A stretch of 53,929 nt of DNA from an uncultured Ruminococcus sp. (GTDB taxonomy: Bacteria > Bacillota > Clostridia > Oscillospirales > Acutalibacteraceae): contig CADBYC010000006.1 in NCBI GenBank assembly GCA_902798755.1, positions 1 through 53,929 on the forward strand, written 5' to 3'. The notes beneath the pieces were generated by a model, which was not told the origin of the DNA, searched no databases, and saw nothing but the letters and a program-made list of their open reading frames with translations. Both the position numbers and the translations under genes were made by a program. This document shows, in pieces, positions 39,858-50,300 of this stretch; the stretch's first letter is position 1, and each line of letters opens with the position of its first letter.

Positions 39858-41024
39858 TTATGCAATCGAGAGATCGTTTGCCCTCATATACTTGTCTGCT
39901 TCTGCCAGGTGTTCGTTTCGGTACTTGTCAAACACAGAACAATATGTGTCGAGCGTTATAGAAATATCCGAATGACCTAAAAGCCGTTGAAGTACATTCG
40001 CCGGCATCCCTGACTCAATGCATCTTGTCGCATATGTATGACGCAAGCTATGCAAATCCACTTTGCCGTAAACAGTATCATCTATAATGTGATTCTTTTC
40101 CAATAACTCCGAATAGTGATAGTTTACTTGATTTGCGGGAACAAGATTTTGATTACTAGACAAGAACAGCAAGCCCTTTTTCTTGTTGCCGATAATGCTT
40201 TTCAGAAAGTCAATCATATCATCGTTTACCGGAAGCGTGCGAAATCGAGAATTCTTAGTTGGGTTTAGTACATTGTTTCCGTATTTCCCGCGTGCGACCG
40301 TCTTTCTGACGCAGATCGTATGACCTTTGAGATCAATGTCCTCTACTGACAACGCCGCACATTCGCCCGCTCTCATTCCTGTAAACATAGATAAGAGCAT
40401 GATATCACCGTAGCGAATATCTTCGTATTTCAGAATGACAAGCAGCTTTTTCTGTTCTTCCACCGTCAACGCCCGAACCGATATAGTTTCCTTGCTCGAT
40501 TTCGGTCGCTTAATATCAATCAAGGGATTCTGGGTTATAATCCCTTTACGTTGTGCACGTTTATAAACCGCACCCAGTAACTGATACATTTTGTTGACGC
40601 ATGACTGAGAATAATAGAGCTTTGATATAAAAAACTCAATTAGATCATCTTCCGTCAATTCGTCAAGCCGGTTATCTGAAATAGCAGAGAGTGTTTTGAG
40701 CGTGTCTAGCTTCCTGTCAGCGCTGGTCTGCCTGATTTCGTTTAGAGCGAGTTGTTCTTCTATCATCTGTTCAGCATACTGATAAATAGTCGGAACTTCC
40801 GGCTTTTCGATATCAATGAATTCTCCAGCCTGAGAACGCATTTGCATATCCCTGATCTTGTCCGAAACCTCAGTTTTTGTCCGTCCGGTGACGGTCTTTT
40901 TCTTTGTCTTGCCGTTGCCGATATTGACATCGACCTGCCCCATATAACGCTTGCGCGAGGAATCATAGTAAATAGAGCCCGTTCCTCTGGGTCTGCGTTT
41001 TTTCTGTGGTTTTGTGGTTGTCAT
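39858..41024 (-). CDS. int: Tyrosine-type site-specific integrase
   Basis: Recombines the element with its chromosomal attachment site. The 388-residue protein has an N-terminal arm-binding AP2-like domain (RGTGSIYYDSSRKRYMGQV), a core-binding SAM-like domain, and a catalytic domain with Arg in FTGMRAGECAA, His-x-x-Arg in DLHSLRHTYATRC, His in LLGHSDISITLDTY and the nucleophile Tyr in that last block. I start at MTTTKPQKK, with AAAGGA 7 bases upstream; the extension by nine codons has no site. Its promoter sits within a long inverted repeat. Confidence 0.95.
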   Translation of the reverse strand: MTTTKPQKKRRPRGTGSIYYDSSRKRYMGQVDVNIGNGKTKKKTVTGRTKTEVSDKIRDMQMRSQAGEFIDIEKPEVPTIYQYAEQMIEEQLALNEIRQTSADRKLDTLKTLSAISDNRLDELTEDDLIEFFISKLYYSQSCVNKMYQLLGAVYKRAQRKGIITQNPLIDIKRPKSSKETISVRALTVEEQKKLLVILKYEDIRYGDIMLLSMFTGMRAGECAALSVEDIDLKGHTICVRKTVARGKYGNNVLNPTKNSRFRTLPVNDDMIDFLKSIIGNKKKGLLFLSSNQNLVPANQVNYHYSELLEKNHIIDDTVYGKVDLHSLRHTYATRCIESGMPANVLQRLLGHSDISITLDTYCSVFDKYRNEHLAEADKYMRANDLSIA

Positions 41025-41048
41025 AATATAATCCTTTCTAACCACAAA

Positions 41049-41101
41049 CACAGAGGATTTGTTTGCAATATCATTATACTACTCCCAAATCCTCTGTGCA
41101 A
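41049..41101 (-). promoter_or_regulatory. Integrase promoter inside an inverted repeat
   Basis: On the minus strand: TTGCAC (41096-41101), 17 bases, TATAAT (41073-41078). A 13-bp perfect inverted repeat, CACAGAGGATTTG (41049..41061) and CAAATCCTCTGTG (41086..41098), flanks the -10 on both sides. Confidence 0.75.
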
Positions 41102-41110
41102 GTGAAACGG

Positions 41111-41296
41111 TCAAATTCTTCTTGTCTCCGACCACTTAATCAGCGCGGTCTTCGAAACCTTCATCATTCGGCCTACGCGAATTAATGGGAAATCTCTGCG
41201 CTGCATGATATGTCGGGCTGTCGGAAGTGAACAGCCAAGAATGGCGGCAACTTCCTTGGTACCCAAAAATACCATTTCATCATTTGTATCTGTCAT
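41111..41296 (-). CDS. xis: Excisionase-like helix-turn-helix protein
   Basis: The 61-residue MerR-like winged helix is of the excisionase type: FLGTKEVAAILGCSLPTARHIMQRRDFPLIRVGRMMKVS, with the recognition helix SLPTARHIM. Such proteins bend DNA and steer the integrase towards excision; a purely regulatory role is possible. GGAGG lies 8 bases upstream. It lies 86 bases upstream of int and 23 bases downstream of the translocase gene on the same strand. Confidence 0.88.
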   Translation of the reverse strand: MTDTNDEMVFLGTKEVAAILGCSLPTARHIMQRRDFPLIRVGRMMKVSKTALIKWSETRRI

Positions 41297-41319
41297 ATTA
41301 AAACCTCCGTGAGATTAAT

Positions 41320-42633
41320 TTACCAATCGGATTTATCATCAAAATAATATGCTTGGAACAGCACGTCTGTATTGGTCAGGAATCGTCCTTGCGCGGTTTT
41401 ACTGATGAGATCGTTAGCATCGGTTTTATCCAAAATGATTTGTGAAAGTACATCATCAGCACGACCGCACACTCTAAAGTCGATATTGTTCTTGATCTGA
41501 CCGCTGATGACCTGCGCATCCGGTCGCTGTGTAGCTAAGATACAATGTATCCCCATCGCACGACCCAGTCGTACCAGTGTGGCAAGGGCTGCTTCAAATC
41601 GCTGTATCTGCTCTCGGTCGTTCTTACCAAGCCCTGTCTTATCCAATAGCTCCGCCACCTCATCGCAGGCAAAGATCATACGGGGCATTTGCTGATGATA
41701 TCTGCGGTTGTGTTCATCAATATTCGCGCAATCCGAATCCACCAACAAACGCTTTCTCCTGTGCAGTTCTTCCACCAATTCATCAAGGCACTTACTCAGT
41801 TCATCCGGTTCTGTGATGATCTTCGCATGAGCCTTCCACGATCTGTTGAAGTCTACTCCGCCCTTGAAATCGGCAATATACACCTTTGCGCCTTTCATAA
41901 TACATTGCTTTAGCAGGAGCTTGAGGAGCAGGGTCTTTCCGGAGCCTGTCGAGCCTCCGAGCAAAACATGAGGCACCTTGGATAGATCCACCTCGACAGT
42001 GCTGGCTATGCTTTCGCCCAGCACTAATGTAAACCCATCACGGCTAAAAAACTTATCCGACCATTCGATCATATCGGGCAGTTGATAACAGCCGTCTACC
42101 GCGTAGACCACGATCAGTTGGTTATTCTTTCCCTGCTCGACTCTGTCTATAGAAATATTCAGCGCCGATTGTATCTTCTCCTTGTTGTCATTCCAAATTG
42201 ATACCGGCAGACCCTTGCAGAAAAACACCAAACGCTGTATCTTTGGATTATCCTCATCATATGTACGCTCCAGCAGAGCGGGGGCTTCCATCGCACTATT
42301 GACCATTCCCGCTCGCTGAAAGTTGTCATGATACCGTTTTGCGTGCTTCGGCATTCCGAACAACACCATCATCATAACAAAGTATAGTATCATTCCGACA
42401 ACATAGAAGAAAAACAGCGAAGATGTCTTGTTGTTTTGCAATCCCGGATGGGGTGCGTCTGAATTGAACAGCGATTTCCTGTTGATCCACGCAAGGAACA
42501 CTGCAAAGGAGCAAATGACTGCCAGGCATCTCGTCCCGGAACGGATCGTGCTTTTAAAGCCTTTGATAAAGTAGTAGAATACGACTTGAAAGAATGTTTT
42601 GGAGAACAATCGGCGCTTATATTCCCTATCCAT
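41320..42633 (-). CDS. FtsK/SpoIIIE-type DNA translocase (TcpA-like coupling protein)
   Basis: The 437-residue membrane ATPase has two N-terminal helices (residues 28-48 and 70-95, VVGMILYFVMMMVLFGM) and an FtsK-type motor domain: Walker A LGGSTGSGKTLLL, Walker B MIFACDEVAELL, and a later sensor region GIHCILATQRPDAQV. Proteins of this size and layout act as coupling proteins or double-strand pumps of integrative elements (TcpA, AICE TraB). It starts inside the end of rep (8-base overlap), with AAGGACGAAGG upstream. No conjugation pore genes are nearby. Confidence 0.9.
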   Translation of the reverse strand: MDREYKRRLFSKTFFQVVFYYFIKGFKSTIRSGTRCLAVICSFAVFLAWINRKSLFNSDAPHPGLQNNKTSSLFFFYVVGMILYFVMMMVLFGMPKHAKRYHDNFQRAGMVNSAMEAPALLERTYDEDNPKIQRLVFFCKGLPVSIWNDNKEKIQSALNISIDRVEQGKNNQLIVVYAVDGCYQLPDMIEWSDKFFSRDGFTLVLGESIASTVEVDLSKVPHVLLGGSTGSGKTLLLKLLLKQCIMKGAKVYIADFKGGVDFNRSWKAHAKIITEPDELSKCLDELVEELHRRKRLLVDSDCANIDEHNRRYHQQMPRMIFACDEVAELLDKTGLGKNDREQIQRFEAALATLVRLGRAMGIHCILATQRPDAQVISGQIKNNIDFRVCGRADDVLSQIILDKTDANDLISKTAQGRFLTNTDVLFQAYYFDDKSDW

Positions 42634-43581
42634 TACCTTCGTCCTTCTTATTGATCGTAACGACATCATTCAGCTTCACGCGCTTTACCGTTCCGTTCGG
42701 CAAGAATTCTTCCACATAATTGATGCGTCTCAGCAGAGCGTTATACGTCTCAGTCTTCTTGTGCTGTTCAACGATATACTGCGCATCCAAAGGCAGATTA
42801 GAGGTGATGATCACCTTGGTATAGCATGCCGTTTTATCCGCGTACCGTGCCGGGAGCATGACCGGGTATATATCAAGATAGACTAAGAACTCTTCAAGCG
42901 GAATCTGGCTGGCAAACTCCTCAAATACAAGGACGTCCTCGGATTTATATCCGTCAAACCTGACTCCATTCTTATTGTAAGAAGTGATACGGCAGATATC
43001 CTCTGTCGGATACTCTCGAAAGATACTGCGGGTCTTGCCTGTACCTGTTGCGCCGAATTTGTAGGTGACTTCCACCGGGCGCAAAGTCCCTGATTCAAAG
43101 ATTCGATAGCATTGACCTTGAAGCCGTATTTGGGGAACGCCTGTACGATATCCGCTGCCGAATACCCATTCTTCAACAGCTCAACGACCTGCTCCATGTC
43201 GGAGAACTCCAGCGAAAGATTGCTCGGCAGTGTTCCGAATTCACGATAAGAGCCTTCGACCGAGGTCTCAGCCTTGTTGGTGTCCGCAAACTTGCCCTGC
43301 TTTCGGATGTAGTCGATGTTATCCTGCGGAGAGCCGTAGGTCTTCTCGATGTGAGCGCCCGGGAACTTTCGTTTCAATGTCGAAAAACGTCTGGGAGTTG
43401 GGAACAGCATATAGATATGTACATGGGGCGTCCCGTTCTCACCGATCTCATGTGCAAAACAAGCAAAGGTGACTCTGCTTTTGGCGATGATCTGATCGAT
43501 CTTGTCGTCGGTGAATTCCTTTTCGACGGGGTTGTTTATAGTGACTTGATACGAGCCTAGCTTATAGCGCCGCCGACCCGA
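42626..43581 (-). pseudogene. rep: HUH-endonuclease/SF3-helicase Rep protein, frameshifted
   Basis: The N-terminal HUH part reads YQVTINNP (motif 1), GTPHVHIYM (motif 2, HUH) and DNIDYIRKQG (motif 3 with the Tyr). The C-terminal helicase part has GATGTGKTRS (Walker A), DVLVFEEF (Walker B) and KVIITSN (motif C). The two halves lie in different frames and join near 43080 (IESLNQG then TLRPVEVTY), a -1 shift or one lost base, with no classical slippery heptamer. The reading frame for motif 1 has no ATG, GTG or TTG start upstream. It is related to CRESS-type Rep/relaxase proteins of integrated plasmids. It is probably inactive, unless the shift is a sequencing error. Confidence 0.82.
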
Positions 43582-43627
43582 CGGCAGCCCTTGAGGGGCT
43601 GCTCGCCGCGTCAGCCAAGGCTGCCAA

Positions 43628-43948
43628 TCACTTCGACGCAGCAGGGCGGATCTTGCTGGCTGTTGCCTTGATCTGGTGACCGTTTGGCGTCCAGTACAGG
43701 CTAAGCTGAAGCCCCTCGAAGACGACCTCGCAGAACGAATCCGGCTCTTCCATTTGGCAAGCGCCGTCGATCCGTACCGCCAACTTCTCTAGGTGCTTGT
43801 CCGGAAGCGCGACCTCGTACTTGTAGCCCACCGGCTCGTCCGACACGCGGTGACCGTCCTTGTAATCGAAGACGGGCTTCACCGCTACAAGGAAAAGTTT
43901 CTTCCCGACAGAGCGGGGGTCGATGATTAACTCACTAAGATTCAACAT
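43628..43948 (-). CDS. Conserved small protein of the mobile element
   Basis: The 106-residue soluble protein is beta-rich (KKLFLVAVKPVFDYKDGHRV; VGYKYEVALPDKHLEKLAVRID; CEVVFEGLQLSLYW). This kind of protein is often first in the replication-transfer operon of small Firmicutes integrative elements, but no function is assigned. AAGGAGG lies 7 bases upstream. A GC-rich hairpin (GCAGCCC/GGGGCTGC, 43582..43601) follows between it and the broken rep. Confidence 0.72.
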   Translation of the reverse strand: MLNLSELIIDPRSVGKKLFLVAVKPVFDYKDGHRVSDEPVGYKYEVALPDKHLEKLAVRIDGACQMEEPDSFCEVVFEGLQLSLYWTPNGHQIKATASKIRPAASK

Positions 43949-44002
43949 AGTCTTAGTCCTCCTTTAAAGTATAAAGTATTCCAAAAGATCTTTTGTGCTT
44001 TC

Positions 44003-44066
44003 AGCATACCATACTCTGCCTGCCTTCTTCACGAACAAAACGTTCAAGCACACGAACAAATTGTTC
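44003..44066 (-). promoter_or_regulatory. Promoter region with two palindromic operators
   Basis: GAACAAAACGTTC (44033..44045) and GAACAAATTGTTC (44054..44066) are spaced 21 bp start to start, two helical turns. On the minus strand an extended -10, TGGTATGCT (core at 44003..44008), lies 25 bases downstream and drives the 43628-rep-ftsK operon. The 5-base spacer differs from the 4-base LexA spacer, so an element-specific regulator is likely. Confidence 0.65.
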
Positions 44067-44083
44067 ATATGTTTACCAGCAAA

Positions 44084-44118
44084 AAAGAGAGGATCCACCA
44101 TAGGTGAGTCCTCTCTTT
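44084..44118 (-). terminator. Second terminator after the giant gene
   Basis: AAAGAGAGGA and TCCTCTCTTT arms with an inner CACC/GGTG stem. The T run (TTTTTT) is on the minus strand. Confidence 0.8.
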
Positions 44119-44238
44119 CAAGTATCAGGAAACAATATGCTCACGTGCTTACACACCCGTCTTCACAACACAATACCACAGAAAAGGAATAAGTCAAGAG
44201 GAATGTTGCATGAAGGGTTAGAATCAGAAGTAAAAAAG
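44119..44238. other. Gene-free stretch between two terminators
   Basis: About 120 bases with no credible ORF, known RNA or repeat. Confidence 0.5.
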
Positions 44239-44262
44239 AGGATGGAGCGTAAGCTCCATCCT
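44239..44262 (-). terminator. First terminator after the giant gene
   Basis: AGGATGGAGC, GTAA, GCTCCATCCT: a perfect 10-bp stem. On the minus strand a C and TTTTTT follow. Confidence 0.9.
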
Positions 44263-44337
44263 CCAGAGGAATTTCGACGATGTGTTTACATGATGCAAAT
44301 AAACGCATCGTCTAAATGATGAAATCTAAAGATACTA

Positions 44338-47300
44338 TTAGATATACTCATTGATCGGGTATTTGACTTTGATACCGACTAAGTAGCGCTGGATCAATGT
44401 CACGTCAATGATAGATACTTCTCCGTCTCCGTCAACATCCGCCGCTTTTATCTGCTTGTCGGACAGATTGACCATATCAACCAGATAACGCTGGATCAGT
44501 GTTGCGTCTGTAATCGCGAGCACGCCGTCGCCGTCAACATCGCCCAAAATGGTACGCTTTATCTCGTCGAATGTCGCTATGTAGGTCACGTCGCCGGTTA
44601 CAGTATCGACCTCAGGAGTCCAGCCTGCGAAGGAATAATCATACTCCTCTGTGGAATCCTTTGTCGGGGTCTCTCCAGAATAAACGGGAGTTTCGCCGTA
44701 AGCAACGGTACCGGTTTCGAGCACATCTTCGCCGTTCATCCAAGTAACGGTATACTGATTGACAGTTGAACTGAACTGTGCGGTATATTCTGCATCGCCT
44801 GTAACGGCAACGATCTCAGGAGTCCAACCTGCAAAGGTGTAGGTATACTGAGCGGTCGCGTCCTTTGTCACATCAGCGTGAGTCGGTGTTTCTCCATACT
44901 CAACTGTGGTAGTATCAATCACAGAGCCGTCCTCATTCTTCCATGTGATCGTGTAGGAACGTTTGGTGCTGTCAAAGGCTGCTGTATAGGTCACGTCGCC
45001 TGTTACAGTATCGACCTCAGGAGTCCAGCCTGCGAAGGAATAATCATACTCCGCTGTGGAATCCTTTGTCGGGGTCTCTCCAGAATAAACAGGAGTTTCG
45101 CCGTAAGCAACGGTATCAGTTCCGAGCACATCTTCGCCGTTCATCCAAGTAACAGTATATTCGTTTACTGTCGAGCTGTAGGTCGCGGTGTATTCAGCGT
45201 CACCGGTCACGGAAGTAACCGCAGGAGACCAACCGAGGAAGGTGTGGGTATACTGAGCATCAGAAGTCTTTTCAGGATCAGCATGAGTCGGCGTTTCGCC
45301 ATACTCAACGGTAGTTGTGTCGATAATGGAACCGTCGTCGTTCTTCCAAGTGATTGTGTAGGAACGCTTAGTGCTGTCGAATGTCGCTGTATAGGTTACG
45401 TCTCCGGTTACGGCAGCTATCTCAGGAGTCCAGCCTGCGAAGGTATAGGTGTACTCGTCGTCCTCGACTCTCCCAGGAGTTTTGCCGTTATACTCAGGAG
45501 TCGCACCTTTCTTAACATTTTCGTCCTTTTCAAGCTCCGTGCCGTCCCAGTTTTTCCACGTTACGGTGAAGGATGAGGGGTCTTCTGCAGACTTCTCAAA
45601 TGTTGCCGCAACTCTGACATCGGCATTCGGCATTGTGAAGGTATATGTTTTTCCTTTTTCTACGGTTGTAAGCTCAAGTTCCCTATCGGGGAGTTTACCG
45701 TCTCCCGTACCATACGACTCAAATATAGGCATATACGAGTCATTGTTCGGAATAGCGATTCTATTCAGAACTCCGTTCTCGATGAAGAAATTCCAAGTAT
45801 TATATGGAGTATCGATAACACAAGCGATACTCATTGGGTTGCTGTTATCACAACCGAAATGGACGATTTCAGACAAATCGGCAATAACCTCTTCGCCCTT
45901 CATCACGACAATATTGCCTTCGTCATTGACTTTACAGAGCATATCACTGTAGTCGAAAGATTCTCCCCATGGAAATTCACCGGTTGCGCCTTGGAAAACC
46001 GCGTTTCCCATCATGCTTGCAAGCTGTTCGACGTTTTTAACGGAATCTCCCGGAGCGTACACAGCAATATCCTTCAACGCATATCCTTCATCCGGATTAA
46101 CATTCAACGTAACTGTCTCGCCTGCGATAGCCTGAGATATAGTCTCTCCGTTTTTGGCGGCGGTTACGTTGCCGTTTTCGGATTCATCGCTGATATTGTA
46201 GAGAATGTCGGAGATTGCCTTAACGATTACATCGCTTGAAGGCATGGTGAAGGTATATTCCGAACCTTCCGTCACGGTTGTAATAGGTATTTCCTCGCCG
46301 ATAGACGCATTATGCGCTCCGACGCCTGAGCTTGCAAAGATATAAGATTGTCCCTCTGCGACTACAATTTGTACTAAATCACCGTCGTCAATAATATACT
46401 GCCAAGAGTATCCGGAACAGGTGACGTTAATAATCATAAAGATAAAATCATCATTTGAATGATCTTCTACATTAAAATCATCCGCACCAGTAAGCTCGGT
46501 GACGACAGTATCACCGTTCAAAAGCACAAAGTTTCCTTTTTCGTTGAGCTTACAATGAAGGGTGCTGTAATCATAGGATTCTCCATTCGGCATCGTTCCC
46601 TTCATTCCTATGAAATCGGCATTACCCATCAAATAGGTCAGATCTTTCAGTGTCTGTATCTTACCCGAAGCAGCTTTGTTTACTTTTATTTCCCTGAATC
46701 GTGTGTTTCCGGTGTCAACGGACACAGTAACAGTATCTCCCACATTTGCGGTGAGTATTTGTTCTCCGTCTCTTGTAATGGTGACATTACAGTTTACGGA
46801 TTGATTTTGAATAGCATAATCGGCTAACGCGTCATCGAAATAAATAGAAACGTAAGCATAATTAAGGTTTTCGGGATAGTCAAATACACGTTCCGCGTTA
46901 TCCGCATTGTCGCCGGCAATAACAATCATTCCTTCAAAAACAACCGTGCCGTCGATAGCCATTTCTTTGCCGCTTGCCGTGAGTTTTCCGAGTTTGTCGA
47001 TTGTGACTTCACAATTGGATATACCCTCAGCTTCCTCAGAGGTAGCAGTTACCACACCTCTGTTGATTACAACGTTGCTATACTGGATGCCTGCACCGTT
47101 TTTGCCGGTAGAAGTTAGCTTACCACCGTTGAGCGTAACGGTGCAATCGTTGATGCCAACTGTATTCTCGCCGGTAGAAGTCACCTCACCGCCGTTGATA
47201 GTAACGGTGCAAGCGTCGAGACCATACTCATCCCTACTGAAAGAAGTCAGCTCACCGTTGTTGACGGTGATGTCACAACCATAGATACCCGCAATAAGCA

Positions 47301-50300
47301 CTCCGGTGGAGGTTACCACACCGCCGTTGACGATGATAGTACCTCTTCCGACATGCAGTAATGCGCCTATGCCGGAGTATCCTTCGCTGCCGTTCGCAGT
47401 GATAACGCCTCCGTTGACGGTCAGGGTGGCGTTAACAATGTCGATACCGGTAACGTTGTCAATGTTGTCCTTGGCAATCAACTTACCCATGGTATTTTTG
47501 TCCTGCGACTGCGAATAAATCGTCAGGCTGCTGCCGTTGGTTGATCTGATTCCTCCTTGCGCGTCTAAGGTTGCGTTGTCGGCAAGGATCAGGCGAACAT
47601 CGCCGTTAAGATAAACGGTGTTATCAAGAGTAATGTCTTTATCAACATAGTACCACTTTGTTTCGTCTGCCGCGCCCCACGATGTATCGTCAGCGTAAAC
47701 GAGCGAATAAGCCGTAGTCTTTTCTTCGTTGAACGCGCCGCTTTCCGCGTCATAATCGAGATAAGATATTTCATCGGGAACGAAAACATTTACTGTGCAA
47801 ACCGCGGTTTTGTCATCAGAAGGATCATCGGGTGATCCGTTGTCGGCAATATATCTGATTGTTGTCGTGCCTGGCGAAACGGGAATAACATTGCCGTCTT
47901 GATCCACCTCAGCAATCGTGGGGTCATCAGACGCATACGAAATCGTCTTATAGGAAGCGTCGCTCGGCTCAACGGTTGCCGTGAGCTTCAACGGTTTACG
48001 GTACAGGCTGATATCAAGCTCAGTCGTATCAAGCGTCACGCCGGTTATATTAACCATTGTTACGTTCACGGTGCAGGTTGCGGAGAAATCGTCGGAGGTG
48101 TCCTCTGTGCCGTTAGTTGCGGTGGCGGTTATCGTCGCCGTTCCTTCCCAACGCGCCGTTACATTTCCTCCTTGGTCAACCGTCGCAACGTCCGGATTGT
48201 CGGATGACCAAACAATGTTACGATGTGAATCAGTAGGCGTAACGGTTGCGCCGATATTTGCAGTACCGGTATTGGGCATAAGCTCAAGGGTTTCCCTATT
48301 AAGTGTGATTCCGGTAACGTCTGCATAAGAACCGATGTAAATATGGGATGTACGCAGAACCCTAAAATCGAGTTCGTAATTGTGAATGTCAATATGTCTG
48401 TCGCCCACCATAAGAAGCAAACCGTCTTTGATCACAAGCTTGCCGCTGACGCCGGAGTAAAATCCATGCGTCCAAACCTTACCGCCGTTAACGGTAATTG
48501 TTTCAGCGACAGTACCTCTTCCTGAAGTGAAATATGGACTTCCGCCGAGACCGCCTCCGTTCGCGGTAACGGAACCGCCGTTGACGGTGACCGTTTTACC
48601 GGTAATGCCTGAGCCGGTGTCCACACCGTTGGCTTTAACGGTACCGCTGTTGACGGTGACTGCAAGGCTGGCATGGATGCCGTCGCTGTTAGTGCCGCCG
48701 TTGGCTGTAATAACGCCGCTGTTGATGGTGACGTCGGTGCCGCTGATACCGGGTTTATTGTTAGCGCCTTTTGCGGTGATGACGCCGCCGTTGATGGTAA
48801 TAGAGCCGCCTGCAGAACTGTAGCTGCTACCTATACCGGAGCGGCTGTCGCCGCCGGTGGCTTTCAGCTTGCCCATGGTGTCTTCATCTTGAGATTGCGT
48901 GTAAATTGTCAGACTGCCGGAATCTGAAACACTGATTCCCCCCTTTACGGTCAGGGTTGCATTGTCGGCAAGGATCAGGTGAACGTCACTAATGACATAA
49001 ACGCTGTTATTGATGGTGATGTCCTTATCAACATAATACCACTTTTCCTCGCCGTTCTTGCCCCACTGTGTATCATCATCGTAGACAAGAGAATAAGCTG
49101 TCGTCTTAGCCTCGCTGAAGGTGTTGGTTTCCGCGTTATAATCCAGGTAGGAAATTTCGTCGGGAATGACTATATTGACTGTGCAAGTTGCGGCTTTGTC
49201 GTCAGAAGGATCTTCGGGTGTACCGTTGGTGGCTGTAAACCTGATGGTGGTTGTACCAACCGAAACAGGTGTAACATAGCCGCTTTGGTCTACCGTAGCG
49301 ATTGTAGGATCATCGGATTCCCACTTGTAGGTCTTATAAGAAGTGTCATCCGGATGAATAGTTCCTGTGAGCTTGTACGGTTTACGATAGAGGTTAATAT
49401 CAACTTCCGATTCGCTGAGGGTCGGGTCGGTAACATAAACCATGCTTACTGTCACAGTGCAGGTAGCGGTTTTATCATCGGATGGGTCGTCCGGTGTGCC
49501 GTTGATTGCGGTCGCGGTGATGGTCGCCGTGCCTTCCCAATGTGCCGAGACAACGCCGTTTTTGTCAACAGTTGCCACAGCGGGGTTGTCGGACTCCCAT
49601 GTTATCATATCCGCCGATCTGTAGGTAGTATACTGCGGAGCGATGGTGGGGTTGAGCTTCACCGTAGCGCGGTTTGCCTCCATTTCGACGCTTGTTTTAT
49701 CAAGTGTTATCTCCTCAACATCAAGAACCGTTACACTGACCTCGCAGGTTGCGGTCTTGTCGTCCTCGGTCGTTTCCGTTCTGTTGGTTGCGGTAACGGA
49801 AATGGTTGCCGAGCCGAGCTTGTGGGGGGTTACAACGCCGTTTTGATCTACGCTCGCAACGGCGGGGTCACTGGATGTCCAGACCAATGTTTTTACCGTC
49901 GCGTTCGCAGGGCTGGTAGTGCTTACAAGTCTTTCCGAAGGTCCGTTCAATGTCAGACCAAGCGAGGTCTTTTCAAGCGATACTTCCTCTTCGACAAATA
50001 CAACTGTCACCGTGCAGGTTGCGATTTTATCGTCGGAAGGATCGTTTGGTGTTCCGTTATTCGCGGTGGCAGTGATAGTCACCGTGCCATCATGCAGAGG
50101 AGTTACTAAGCCGTTTGCGTCAACGGTGGCAATCGTGTCGTCGCTTGTCGTCCATTTCATAAAGCTCATTGAGTTGTAGGACGATTCGACCGGTACAAAG
50201 GTAACAGGTCTGAGTGAAATTGTTTCGTCGCCCGTAAGCGTGACGGACGTCTCGGGGAGTGAAATACTCTCTGCCGCTACAGGCAGCGAAATGTAGGCAT

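Noticed and set aside
44033-44066. Calling the two GAACAAA-NN-GTTC palindromes LexA boxes
   Set aside because: Spacer is 5 bases, not 4, and both sites are perfect palindromes of another type; element-specific operator is more likely.
44104-44319. 71-codon open frame between the mobile element and the giant gene
   Set aside because: It overlaps two minus-strand terminators and has no ribosome binding site.
48979-50109. 376-codon open frame antisense inside the giant gene
   Set aside because: Cys/Val-rich shadow of Big_2 repeats (repeated VxVVGCT-like patterns); no start signal.
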